Assembly (NCBI RefSeq): GCF_051131705.1
Contig: NZ_CP180316.1
Location: 2,914,001 to 2,978,000 of the forward strand
Length of the DNA: 64,000 nucleotides
Direction: 5' to 3'
From: Arthrobacter_M sp030063245
Lineage (GTDB): Bacteria > Actinomycetota > Actinomycetes > Actinomycetales > Micrococcaceae
The notes under the pieces are model-generated. The model was not told the DNA's origin. It saw only the letters and a list, made by a program, of their open reading frames with translations, and did not search any database. Positions 16,899 to 24,697 of the stretch are shown here, piece after piece; the stretch's first letter is position 1, and every line of letters begins with the position of its first letter. The position numbers were made by a program, and so were the translations under genes.

Positions 16899-18736
16899 TA
16901 TGCCCCCGCTGCCAGATCGTCGTCGGACTCGTCCAGCTCCTCGGCTGCCGGTCCGGACTCCAGCCTGCAGCGCCGCAGCCAGGTGTCCAGGCTGAGGACC
17001 TCGGGAGCCAGCGGAACGGCAGTGGTGTGGGAAATCTTCGGATGCAGGGGTTTGGCATCATCCTCACCCATGCCGACCAGCTGTTCGTGCATCTTCTCAC
17101 TGGGGCGCAGCCCGGTGTAGACAATCTCGATGTCCTTGCCGGACATCGAGATCATCCGCTGCGCCACGTCCAGAATTTTCACCGGCTCGCCCATGTCAAG
17201 GATCAGCACGTCGCCGCCGTGGCCGATGGCACCGGCCTGGATCACGAGCTGGCAAGCCTCGGGAATCGTCATGAAAAAGCGGGTCACGTCCGGATGCGTG
17301 ACCGTGACCGGACCGCCGGCTTTGATCTGCTCGGTGAAGAGCGGCAGCATGGAACCCCGGCTGCCGATCACGTTGCCGAAGCGCACAGAAACGTACCGCC
17401 GACCGGTCTGCTGCGCCATCCAGGCCGTCAGCTTTTCTGCCGCCCGCTTGGAGTGGCCCAGCGCCGTCGTTGGACTTGCTGCCTTGTCGGTGGAGACGTT
17501 GACATAGGTCTGCACCGACACGGACTGTGCCGCGCGGAGCACGTTAAGCGAACCCAATGTGTTGGTTTTCCAGCCCTCCTCCGGGTACTGCTGCAGCAGC
17601 GGCGCGTGCTTGAGCGCGGCGGCGTGGAAGACCACCTCCGGACGGCGTTCACGGAAGATCCGGTTCAAGGCCTCCGGGTCGCGGATATCGGCCAGCACGG
17701 TGTCCTTGCCGTTGAGCAGGCCGTGGCCGGAAATGGAAATCTGGGTATGCTGCAGACCGGTTTCATCATGGTCCAGCATGATCAGTTCCGCAGGGCTGAA
17801 GCCGGAGAGCTGGCGGCACAATTCGGAGCCGATCGATCCACCGGCACCGGTGACGAGCACCCGCTTGCCGGCCACGTAGCCGGCGATCTGATCCAGCTTG
17901 ATGTCCACCGGACGCCGGCCGATCAGGTCCGCGACATCAATTTCACGGAAATCCGACAGCCCCGCATTGTCCCCTGCGAGCATGTCCTTCAACGGCGGCA
18001 GCACCAGCACCCGGATGTGCAGCCCGGCGACGGCGTCGGAGATCTCCCGCACCTTGGCGGCCTCCACATGCGCGAAGGCCAGCACCAGCACCGTCGCCTT
18101 CGTCCGGCGGATGACGTCGGGCAGGTCCTCGCCCCGGCCCAGCACAGAAACCGAGGAGAGCCGCAAATGCTTTTTGCCGGCGTCGTCATCGATCAGGCCA
18201 ACCGGGAAGTACGGCGACTCCTGATCCTGGAGCATACGGTTAATCAGGGAATTACCGAGGAAACCGGCACCGTAGACCAGCGTTTTCTGGGTACCCTCAC
18301 CAGGTTTGGATTTGCCCTCCACATAGAGCCGCTTCAAATACCGGATGGCGGCCATAAACAGACAGGCAAAGGGGAAAGCGATGGCACCGACGCTGCGCGC
18401 GATGTGGATTTCACTGACCAGCAGGTACAGGAAAATGAACATCACTGCCGCCACGATCAGGGTGACGACGACAAGAATCCTGGCCTCATGAAAACTGCCG
18501 AAGGCATATCTGCCGCGGTACAGCGCCAAGGTCCAGCCCGCGACCAGCTGTGTCACGATGGCCACAATCATCAACATGACCGTGCCGCCGACGTGGATCA
18601 GCGTGACATCAAGCTCGTACCGCAGCAGCAGGGCCAACGCGATGGCCACCACCCAGGCCAGGGAATCCAGCGCAAACTGGGACCATAACCATAGCGCCGG
18701 CCTGCCGTCGGATTTACTGTCGCTGACCACACTCAC
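16898..18736 (-). CDS. Long-form nucleoside-diphosphate-sugar dehydratase/epimerase (WbpM/CapD/FlaA1 type)
   Basis: Four N-terminal membrane helices (about residues 10-130, including SLAWVVAIALALLLRYELD) lead into a first Rossmann-like domain with LVYGAGFLGNSL and a second, catalytic SDR domain with VLVTGAGGSIGSELC, ADIRDPEALN and SKRAAEKLTAWM. These enzymes are inverting UDP-GlcNAc 4,6-dehydratases supplying deoxy- or diamino-sugars. The Tyr of the classical YxxxK is replaced, as in this family. Start: GTG at 18736 (VSVVSDSKSDG) has GGGAAAAG upstream; an in-frame start at 18823 would add an Arg-rich 29 residues. Forms a unit with the WecA-like gene and the glycosyltransferase. Confidence 0.87.
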   Translation of the reverse strand: MSVVSDSKSDGRPALWLWSQFALDSLAWVVAIALALLLRYELDVTLIHVGGTVMLMIVAIVTQLVAGWTLALYRGRYAFGSFHEARILVVVTLIVAAVMFIFLYLLVSEIHIARSVGAIAFPFACLFMAAIRYLKRLYVEGKSKPGEGTQKTLVYGAGFLGNSLINRMLQDQESPYFPVGLIDDDAGKKHLRLSSVSVLGRGEDLPDVIRRTKATVLVLAFAHVEAAKVREISDAVAGLHIRVLVLPPLKDMLAGDNAGLSDFREIDVADLIGRRPVDIKLDQIAGYVAGKRVLVTGAGGSIGSELCRQLSGFSPAELIMLDHDETGLQHTQISISGHGLLNGKDTVLADIRDPEALNRIFRERRPEVVFHAAALKHAPLLQQYPEEGWKTNTLGSLNVLRAAQSVSVQTYVNVSTDKAASPTTALGHSKRAAEKLTAWMAQQTGRRYVSVRFGNVIGSRGSMLPLFTEQIKAGGPVTVTHPDVTRFFMTIPEACQLVIQAGAIGHGGDVLILDMGEPVKILDVAQRMISMSGKDIEIVYTGLRPSEKMHEQLVGMGEDDAKPLHPKISHTTAVPLAPEVLSLDTWLRRCRLESGPAAEELDESDDDLAAGA

Positions 18737-18904
18737 GCTCTTTTCCCATCCTTCTGGTGGCACATAGAACCGCCTCCTCCTACTACCCCGGGAAGCGCTG
18801 CTGCCGGATCGGTGCCGGACCACCCTTCTAAAAGTACATCCAATGGTCGGTCTGGCTGCGCAGCGGGCCGGGGCCTGTCGGCATCCGTGGTACTGGTGTG
18901 GCCG

Positions 18905-20803
18905 TCATGCATGCGGACGGGCCGCTCCGGCAATCAAGCGCCGGTAGGCTCCCCTCCGACACGCTGTCGGCAGGAACCGGTACCCGCCACGCACGGCAAT
19001 GTTGCGCAGGTACTGGAACCGGGACGTGTAGCCGGCCGCAAAGAGTCTGGACTGCAGGGCCAGTTCAGCCCGGAAGACAGCGGGGCCGCCGCGTCGTTCG
19101 TATGACCCGGCGCTCACCCGGTACAGCACCAACGGTTCGTTGACATTTTCCACGTTGGCACCGGCTGCCAGCATCCGCATCCACAACCAGTAATCCTCAG
19201 CCTGCGGGACGTGCTGGTAGCCGCCCACCCGCTGAGCCGCGGATATCCGGAAGACCGCCGTCGGGTGGTTGATCGGGTTACGCATTATGGCAGCCCGCCG
19301 GATGGCGGTCCGGCCAACGGCCACCGTGCGCAGCGCCAGCAGGTCCGATTCGCTGTCTCCGACCTCCTGCATGCCCGCCCCGACGAGGTCGGCACCGGCG
19401 GCAATGAGCGGCAGCTGACGCTCAAAACGCTGCGGCAAGGAGACATCATCCGCATCGGCCCGGGCCGCGATGTCATGGCTGCAGTGCGTCAGACCGATCG
19501 ACAGCGCGGCGGTCAGGCCGGCGTTCTCCGCGAGGACAATTCGCTTGACCGGGATCCGGGACCCGGCGGCGAGTCCATCCAGGACCACCGCAAGCTCAGC
19601 GTCCACCGGCCCGTCCTGGACAACCACGACCTCGTGCGGCGGCATATTCTGCTGCCAACTGCTGGAGTCAAAGGCCCGGCGGAAGCGCTCCGCGGAGTCA
19701 CCTGCGTAGACCGGCATCAACAGTGTGAAGGGAAGTTCAGCTGCCAAGGTCCCGGTCGGCTGTCCCTCTTGCAGGGGTTTTTGGTCCTGCTGCAGGGGTT
19801 GTTTCTCCTGCTGCAGGGGTTGTGGCACGGATCCGGCCTCACCGGGCAGCTCCGAAATCGGGTAGATTCCGGCGAAGACCTCCCTGTTGGGCCGGGGCGG
19901 TCGGGCGGCGTCGCGCAGTCCGCGGGCCAGTCCGTCGAGCAGGACCCGGCGGTTCCCGGAGCGGGAAATCGCCCCGACCCACATGCGGACGGTGGCACCG
20001 AGGTAAAGGAACTTCTCCCAGCCGGCCAGCGACCTTGAGCGGCTGAATGTCCAGAGTTTATTGCGGACGTCGTAGTAAAAACGCGGTCCGGGATCAACGT
20101 CGGAGCTGCCGAATTTCGCCGTGTGATGGATCACCCGCGATGCCGGGACCTGGATCGCATCACCGAACCGGGCCAGCCTGCTGGTGAATTCAAAGTCATC
20201 GTTCCAAATGAAGTAGTCCGCAAGCGGCAGTCCTGCCTGACGGATCGCCGAACCGCTCATCATCGCGGAAACAAATGACGCGGAGCGGATCGGTTTTGCC
20301 CGGACCCGCGCAGCGGCCCGTATTTGCGCCGCCGTCGCGCCGAGCCGCTGGCGCATCGAATTCATCGGATGATCGCGCCCGTCCACCCAGACCACACGGC
20401 TGGCCACCAAGGACGGTCTACGTTCGGGAGCTGGCGAATAGTCCAGCCACGCATTCACCAGTGCGCGCAGGGATTCCTCCTGCGGCTCCGTATCATCGTC
20501 CATGACCCAGACAAGATCCGCTGCATGCTTGATCACGGCGCGTTCGATTCCGGCGGTAAACCCGCCCGCTCCCCCGAGATTCTTCGACAGTTCCAGCAGA
20601 TCCACCGGGTAGGGCAGTTCAGCGTCGCGGACGAAGCCGGCCGAGCCATCCGTGGACGCGTTGTCGACGACCACCGCCACATCCGGCAGCAGCGAACCGG
20701 TGGCAATACCGTCGAGTGTTTTGGCGAGGAGCTCCTTGCGGTTGTAGCTGACTACTACAGCAACAACGCGCGGCTCATCCACGCCGAGATACGGGGAATT
20801 CAT
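18905..20803 (-). CDS. Two-domain GT2 glycosyltransferase
   Basis: A 632-residue protein with two family-2 glycosyltransferase domains. The first (about 1-300) has VVAVVVSYNRKELLAKTLDG, VVDNASTDGS and the metal-site VWVMDDDTEP. The second (about 355-620) has LLMPVYAGDSAERF, VVVVQDGPVD, IAARADADDVSLPQRFE and QAEDYWLWMRM. Both look catalytically intact, so it may add two sugars in sequence to a lipid-linked glycan. The linker (about residues 325-350) is a tandem repeat of QPLQQ-type units. No membrane helix is seen; cytoplasmic face of the membrane likely. Grouped with the two genes downstream as a small surface-glycan set. Acceptor and sugars cannot be told. Confidence 0.88.
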   Translation of the reverse strand: MNSPYLGVDEPRVVAVVVSYNRKELLAKTLDGIATGSLLPDVAVVVDNASTDGSAGFVRDAELPYPVDLLELSKNLGGAGGFTAGIERAVIKHAADLVWVMDDDTEPQEESLRALVNAWLDYSPAPERRPSLVASRVVWVDGRDHPMNSMRQRLGATAAQIRAAARVRAKPIRSASFVSAMMSGSAIRQAGLPLADYFIWNDDFEFTSRLARFGDAIQVPASRVIHHTAKFGSSDVDPGPRFYYDVRNKLWTFSRSRSLAGWEKFLYLGATVRMWVGAISRSGNRRVLLDGLARGLRDAARPPRPNREVFAGIYPISELPGEAGSVPQPLQQEKQPLQQDQKPLQEGQPTGTLAAELPFTLLMPVYAGDSAERFRRAFDSSSWQQNMPPHEVVVVQDGPVDAELAVVLDGLAAGSRIPVKRIVLAENAGLTAALSIGLTHCSHDIAARADADDVSLPQRFERQLPLIAAGADLVGAGMQEVGDSESDLLALRTVAVGRTAIRRAAIMRNPINHPTAVFRISAAQRVGGYQHVPQAEDYWLWMRMLAAGANVENVNEPLVLYRVSAGSYERRGGPAVFRAELALQSRLFAAGYTSRFQYLRNIAVRGGYRFLPTACRRGAYRRLIAGAARPHA

Positions 20804-21261
20804 TCCTCGTCAAATACCTTCCAGCCGTCCAAAATCGGTCATCCCGGCTGGCCGAGGGAACCCCCTGACGCCTTCCCTGAAAGCGAACGGCCGCCAACGG
20901 GCCGGTAGCATCGTTTCGGTCACCGGTAATCAGTCTAACCCGGGACTTTTTTCAGCCTGCCCGGCACCACACCGATACCGGTGAGTTCGATCGTCGCGCC
21001 GGCTTGCTTTACCGCCGAAACGCTGTAGCGGGGGCCGGGACCTGCAATTGTGCTTTACCCGTGACCGCCTGAGCGTTACCGAGGAGCCGTCGGCCGTGGG
21101 ATTGCTTCCTCATCCGCCGGCGGCAGCCGTTGCCCGGCAGGCGACCGAGACGCATCGCCGGCAGCGGAAGGCTGCACCGGTGGCATGACAGCGTCGGCCA
21201 CGGCAACACGTGCGCCCACGGCAACAGCGGCAAGTCCGGTCAGCTCGTCCGACTGAGGTTC
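20804..21261. other. 458-base region between the GT2 gene and sua5
   Basis: I see no independent gene. On the minus strand the sua5 reading frame continues in frame beyond its TAG stop for 61 codons of Ala/Pro-rich sequence (21079-21261) to a TAA at 21076-21078. The rest (20804-21075) is mostly non-coding and includes the short run GGGACTTTTTTC near 20942. A 74-codon ORF at 21009-21233 has an Arg/Leu/Pro composition that looks like an out-of-frame shadow. Confidence 0.5.
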
Positions 21262-22206
21262 CTACACCACAAATGGCTCCGTCTCGGTCCCCGGTGATTC
21301 CGGCCCCGTTGGGGCGTTCGGTACGGCAGCGCCTTTCGGTTCGACGTGTGTTTCTCCCCCGGCAGCGCCTTCAAGCTCCACGGGAGTGTCCAGCCCTACC
21401 GGGCTTTCCGGCACCGCCGGTACCGCGGCGTCGGCTAGCGGGACTGCCGCGGCTTCGGCCACAGGTTCTGCGTCGTCTGCCGTCACCGGCTCTGCGCCGT
21501 CGTCGGCCGTCACCGGCTCCGCACCGTCGGCCGTCACCGGCTCCTCACCCAGCCCAACAACGGACGGCACAACCTCGCGCAGCCGCTCCAAGGAGATAGC
21601 CCCGGCCCGCACCACGCGCAAAACCTCCGCGGTCGCGTCAACGATGGTCGATGGCAGCGGCTCGGTACCCTCGAGTGGCCTGAAACCGGCCTCCAGGTAG
21701 ACCTCCACTGATTCAGCCAGCTGGACCCGGGCTTCCGACGCTGTCTGTGCCGCGGCCTGCCCCGTCCGGTTGGCCGACGAAACCGCCAGCGGACCGGTAA
21801 TGGTCAGCAGATCCAAGGCGAGTTTGTCGTCGGGCATGCGCAGGGCAACGGTGCCCATCGTGTCACCCAAGTCCCAGGTCAGGGACGGCTGCGAATGGCA
21901 AATCAGCGTGAGGCCGCCGGGCCAGAAGTGCTCTGCGAGCTTGCGGGCATCCGCGGGAACGTCCGCCGCGAGCCCGTCCATCGTGTTCAGCCGCGGAATC
22001 AGCACCGGCGGCGGCATGGAACGGCCGCGACCCTTCGCCGCCAGCAAGGTGGCAACCGCCTGCGGGGAAAACGCGTCCGCGGCGATCCCGTAGACGGTGT
22101 CCGTGGGCATGACAACAACCTGCTTGGCGGCGATCGCCTTTTGCGCGTGGGCCAGTCCCTCCGCGCGCTGTTCATTGGAGGTGCAGTTATAGGATGTGGT
22201 GCTCAC
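21262..22206 (-). CDS. L-threonylcarbamoyladenylate synthase (Sua5/YwlC/TsaC) with repeat-rich tail
   Basis: Makes threonylcarbamoyl-AMP from threonine, bicarbonate and ATP for t6A at position 37 of ANN-decoding tRNAs. Residues 1-205 are the YrdC/Sua5 domain (VVVMPTDTVYGIAADAFSP, KGRGRSMPPPVLI, LTLICHSQPSLTWDLGDT, PLAVSSANRTGQAA, PSTIVDAT). The remaining 110 residues are low-complexity, with near-repeats of EPVTADD and Pro/Glu/Ala blocks, and not the ordered Sua5 C-terminal domain of archaea. Start is GTG at 22206 (MSTTSYN). The gene follows prmC by 18 bases. The tail ends at a TAG after which the same composition continues in frame. Confidence 0.9.
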   Translation of the reverse strand: MSTTSYNCTSNEQRAEGLAHAQKAIAAKQVVVMPTDTVYGIAADAFSPQAVATLLAAKGRGRSMPPPVLIPRLNTMDGLAADVPADARKLAEHFWPGGLTLICHSQPSLTWDLGDTMGTVALRMPDDKLALDLLTITGPLAVSSANRTGQAAAQTASEARVQLAESVEVYLEAGFRPLEGTEPLPSTIVDATAEVLRVVRAGAISLERLREVVPSVVGLGEEPVTADGAEPVTADDGAEPVTADDAEPVAEAAAVPLADAAVPAVPESPVGLDTPVELEGAAGGETHVEPKGAAVPNAPTGPESPGTETEPFVV

Positions 22207-22224
22207 GTAGCCATTCTTTCATCA

Positions 22225-23361
22225 TCATCGCCGTTCCCCGGTGCCTGCGCTCCGGACTCCGCTGGTGGCGCGGTCCCGGCCGTTCAGGTCGCGGTGGGTG
22301 CGGATGTCAATCCAGCAACCGGAAGCCGCCAGCAGGGATGCCATCTGCTCCGCCTGACCTTCCGCGTGTTCCAGCACAAAGTATCCGCCCGGTTTGAGCA
22401 GCCGCGCCGCTGTGGCGGTCGCGGCCGCGGGCAGTTCCATGCCGTCAGCGCCGCCGCCGTAGAGGGCAAGCTGCGGATCATGGTTGGCAACCTCGGGCTC
22501 GCGCGGAACCGCGCCCGCGGGGATGTACGGCGGGTTGGACACCACCACCTCACACCGACCGTCCAGCTCCGGAAAGGCTGTGCGCAGATCGCCTTGGACG
22601 AGCGACACCGGGAGCGCGGCCAGGTTCCGCTGCGCGAAGGCGTAGGCCTTGGCGCTCAGTTCGACGGCGTATACCCGCGCCCGGGGGACCTCATATGCCA
22701 CCGATCCTGCGATGGCTCCGGATCCCGTGCCCAGATCGACGACCACCGGCGCGCCGGGCATGTCCGGTGAGTCCTGCACGTCTCGCCCACCCGGCGCGCC
22801 GGGGCCACGTGCTTCACTTGAGCCGTATGACCCCGTTGCACTCGACGCTTGCGCCAGCACTTCTGCCAGCCGGTCCACGGCCAGCTGCACCACAGATTCC
22901 GTCTCCGGGCGCGGGATAAAGACCCCAGGCCCCACGGCTAATTCAAGGTGGCGGAAGTACGCCGTGCCCGTCAGATGCTGCAGCGGAACCCGCCGAGCCC
23001 GTTGCTCGACCAGTGCCCAATAGTTATTCGGCTCGGGGGCATCCCCGAGCAGCAGGGCACGGAGCCTCCCGAGGCCGACTCCCAGCAGATGATCCGCCAG
23101 CAGCTCGGCGTCAACTCGAGGCGAGGGAACGCCGGCAGCACTGAGTACCGCGGTGGCCTCGGCGACCGCTTGGGCCAGCGTGCGCTGAGGCTCCGGAGGG
23201 TGTTTACCCGCCGAAGTCCGGGCTGGCGCCTTGGTCTCCTGCCAGTCCCGGGCCGCGTCGACTGCGTCGCCGACCCGGGTCGCGTCCAGGGGGTTACCAG
23301 CCCGGGTCGCGTCCACCGGGCTGGCGGCCTGCTCCGGGATATCCGCGTTGTCCGCCGGCAT
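22225..23361 (-). CDS. prmC: Peptide chain release factor N5-glutamine methyltransferase
   Basis: PrmC (HemK) methylates the Gln of the GGQ motif in release factors. The 378 residues show a helical N-terminal domain (about 60-140), then the SAM-binding motif VVDLGTGSGAIAGSV and the catalytic NPPY in VVSNPPYIPAG. The first 60 residues are extra: a repeat-like stretch (VDATRAGNPLDATRVGDAVD) with a DNA period of about 27 bases (23245-23325). The ATG directly abuts the prfA stop (TAAATG), the usual prfA-prmC coupling, so enzyme and substrate are made together. A loop between the SAM motif and helix carries another Gly/Pro-rich insertion. Confidence 0.95.
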   Translation of the reverse strand: MPADNADIPEQAASPVDATRAGNPLDATRVGDAVDAARDWQETKAPARTSAGKHPPEPQRTLAQAVAEATAVLSAAGVPSPRVDAELLADHLLGVGLGRLRALLLGDAPEPNNYWALVEQRARRVPLQHLTGTAYFRHLELAVGPGVFIPRPETESVVQLAVDRLAEVLAQASSATGSYGSSEARGPGAPGGRDVQDSPDMPGAPVVVDLGTGSGAIAGSVAYEVPRARVYAVELSAKAYAFAQRNLAALPVSLVQGDLRTAFPELDGRCEVVVSNPPYIPAGAVPREPEVANHDPQLALYGGGADGMELPAAATATAARLLKPGGYFVLEHAEGQAEQMASLLAASGCWIDIRTHRDLNGRDRATSGVRSAGTGERR

Positions 23362-24435
23362 TTACTCGCCGATGGCGTCCAGCCGCGCCTGCTCGTCCAT
23401 CTCGATGGCCGACTGCACTACGGGTTCCAAGTCCCCGTTCATCACCTGGTCCAGGTTGTAGGCCTTGTAGCCGGTCCGGTGGTCAGCGATGCGGTTTTCC
23501 GGATAGTTGTAGGTCCGGATCCGTTCGGACCGGTCCATCGTCCTGATCTGGGACTTGCGGACCGCGGAGTTTTCGGCGTCTACGATAGCCTGCTGGTGAG
23601 CCAGGATTCGAGCCCGGAGCACACGCATGCCGGCCTCGCGGTTCTGCAGCTGGGACTTCTCGTTCTGCATCGCCACCACAATACCGGTGGGAAGGTGCGT
23701 AATGCGGACGGCGGAGTCCGTGGTGTTAACCGACTGACCTCCGGGGCCGGAGGAACGGTAAACATCGATCTTCAGATCGTTCTGGCTGATCGCGACCTCC
23801 TCGGGCTCGTCCACCTCGGGCAGAACCAGCACGCCGGCGGCGGACGTGTGGATGCGTCCCTGCGACTCGGTGACGGGCACCCGCTGGACCCGGTGCACGC
23901 CGCCTTCAAACTTGAGCCGCGCGAAAACGCCCTCGGCCGGATCATTCGACCGTCCCTTGACGGCGATCGAAATGTCCTTATAGCCGCCCAGATCTGACTC
24001 GGTGGCGGAAATGATTTCGGTCTTCCACCCCCGGTTCTCCGCATAACGGGTATACATCCGGACCAGATCCGCGGCGAACAGCGCCGACTCGTCTCCGCCC
24101 TCGCCGGCCTTAACCTCAAGAATCACATCACGGGCATCATCGGGATCCCGCGGAATCAGCAGCCGGCGCAGTTTTTCCTGAGCGCCCAGCAGCGCCTCTT
24201 CCAGGACGGGAACCTCGGCAGCGAACTCCGCGTCTTCGTCAGCCATCTCCTTCGCTGCGGCGAGATCGTCGGTGAGGGTCTCCACCTGGTGATAGCCCTC
24301 GACAATACCGCTCAGCTCCGCGTAGCGCCGGCCCAGCTTCCGCGCAAGCCCCTGATCCGCGTGCACTGCGGGATCACTCAGGCGCAACTGGAGTTCCGCG
24401 TGCTCATCCAAAAGCCCCTGGATGGATTCAAACAT
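23362..24435 (-). CDS. prfA: Peptide chain release factor 1
   Basis: RF1 ends translation at UAG and UAA. The 357 residues have the codon-recognition motif PVT in RVPVTESQGRIHTS and the peptidyl-hydrolysis motif GGQ in RSSGPGGQSVNTTDS. Length is standard. I set the start at ATG 24435 (MFESIQGLL), with GAGG seven bases upstream; a TTG two codons earlier is also in frame. First gene of the prfA-prmC-sua5 group, and transcribed separately from rho, since a strong hairpin lies in the 256-base gap before it. Confidence 0.97.
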   Translation of the reverse strand: MFESIQGLLDEHAELQLRLSDPAVHADQGLARKLGRRYAELSGIVEGYHQVETLTDDLAAAKEMADEDAEFAAEVPVLEEALLGAQEKLRRLLIPRDPDDARDVILEVKAGEGGDESALFAADLVRMYTRYAENRGWKTEIISATESDLGGYKDISIAVKGRSNDPAEGVFARLKFEGGVHRVQRVPVTESQGRIHTSAAGVLVLPEVDEPEEVAISQNDLKIDVYRSSGPGGQSVNTTDSAVRITHLPTGIVVAMQNEKSQLQNREAGMRVLRARILAHQQAIVDAENSAVRKSQIRTMDRSERIRTYNYPENRIADHRTGYKAYNLDQVMNGDLEPVVQSAIEMDEQARLDAIGE

Positions 24436-24697
24436 ATTCAAACCTCTTTCGACTCACACCTGAGTCTAATGACGACGACTGAGTACAAAAACGACGACGA
24501 CGGTGGCCGCCGTGTTAAAGTTTGACCACCATCCAACCGGCCGTCCCGGCGATTCCTGCCAACACGCCGGGAATAGGTGCTCAGTGCTCCCGTAATGTGG
24601 TCAGTCTTTGACGCCGGTCGGCGGCGGCCATGACAAAGCCGCCGTAGTTGTGATGGGGTGATAGTCCCCATCACAACGGAGGCGGCTTAGGCACTAA
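24436..24697. other. Spacer between rho and prfA; no rpmE
   Basis: In mycobacteria this position (between rho and prfA) carries rpmE, encoding ribosomal protein L31. Here the 262 bases hold a large hairpin beside the rho stop and a probable prfA promoter region, but no frame encoding a short basic Cys-containing protein such as L31. Confidence 0.6.
24634..24690 (-). terminator. Large intrinsic-type hairpin after rho
   Basis: Arms 24636-24658 and 24666-24688 pair over 12 bp (GTTGTGATGGGG with its complement) and 8 bp (AAGCCGCC with GGCGGCTT), separated by a three-base internal mismatch, with a 7-base loop. On the minus strand the stem is followed by TTTGTC, a short T run. It lies just past the rho stop and should end the rho transcript. 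Confidence 0.75.

Noticed and set aside
21009..21233. A separate 74-residue gene between GT2 and sua5
   Set aside because: Its composition (Arg/Leu/Pro/Cys) fits an off-frame reading of the Ala/Pro-rich extension of sua5, which is the better explanation.
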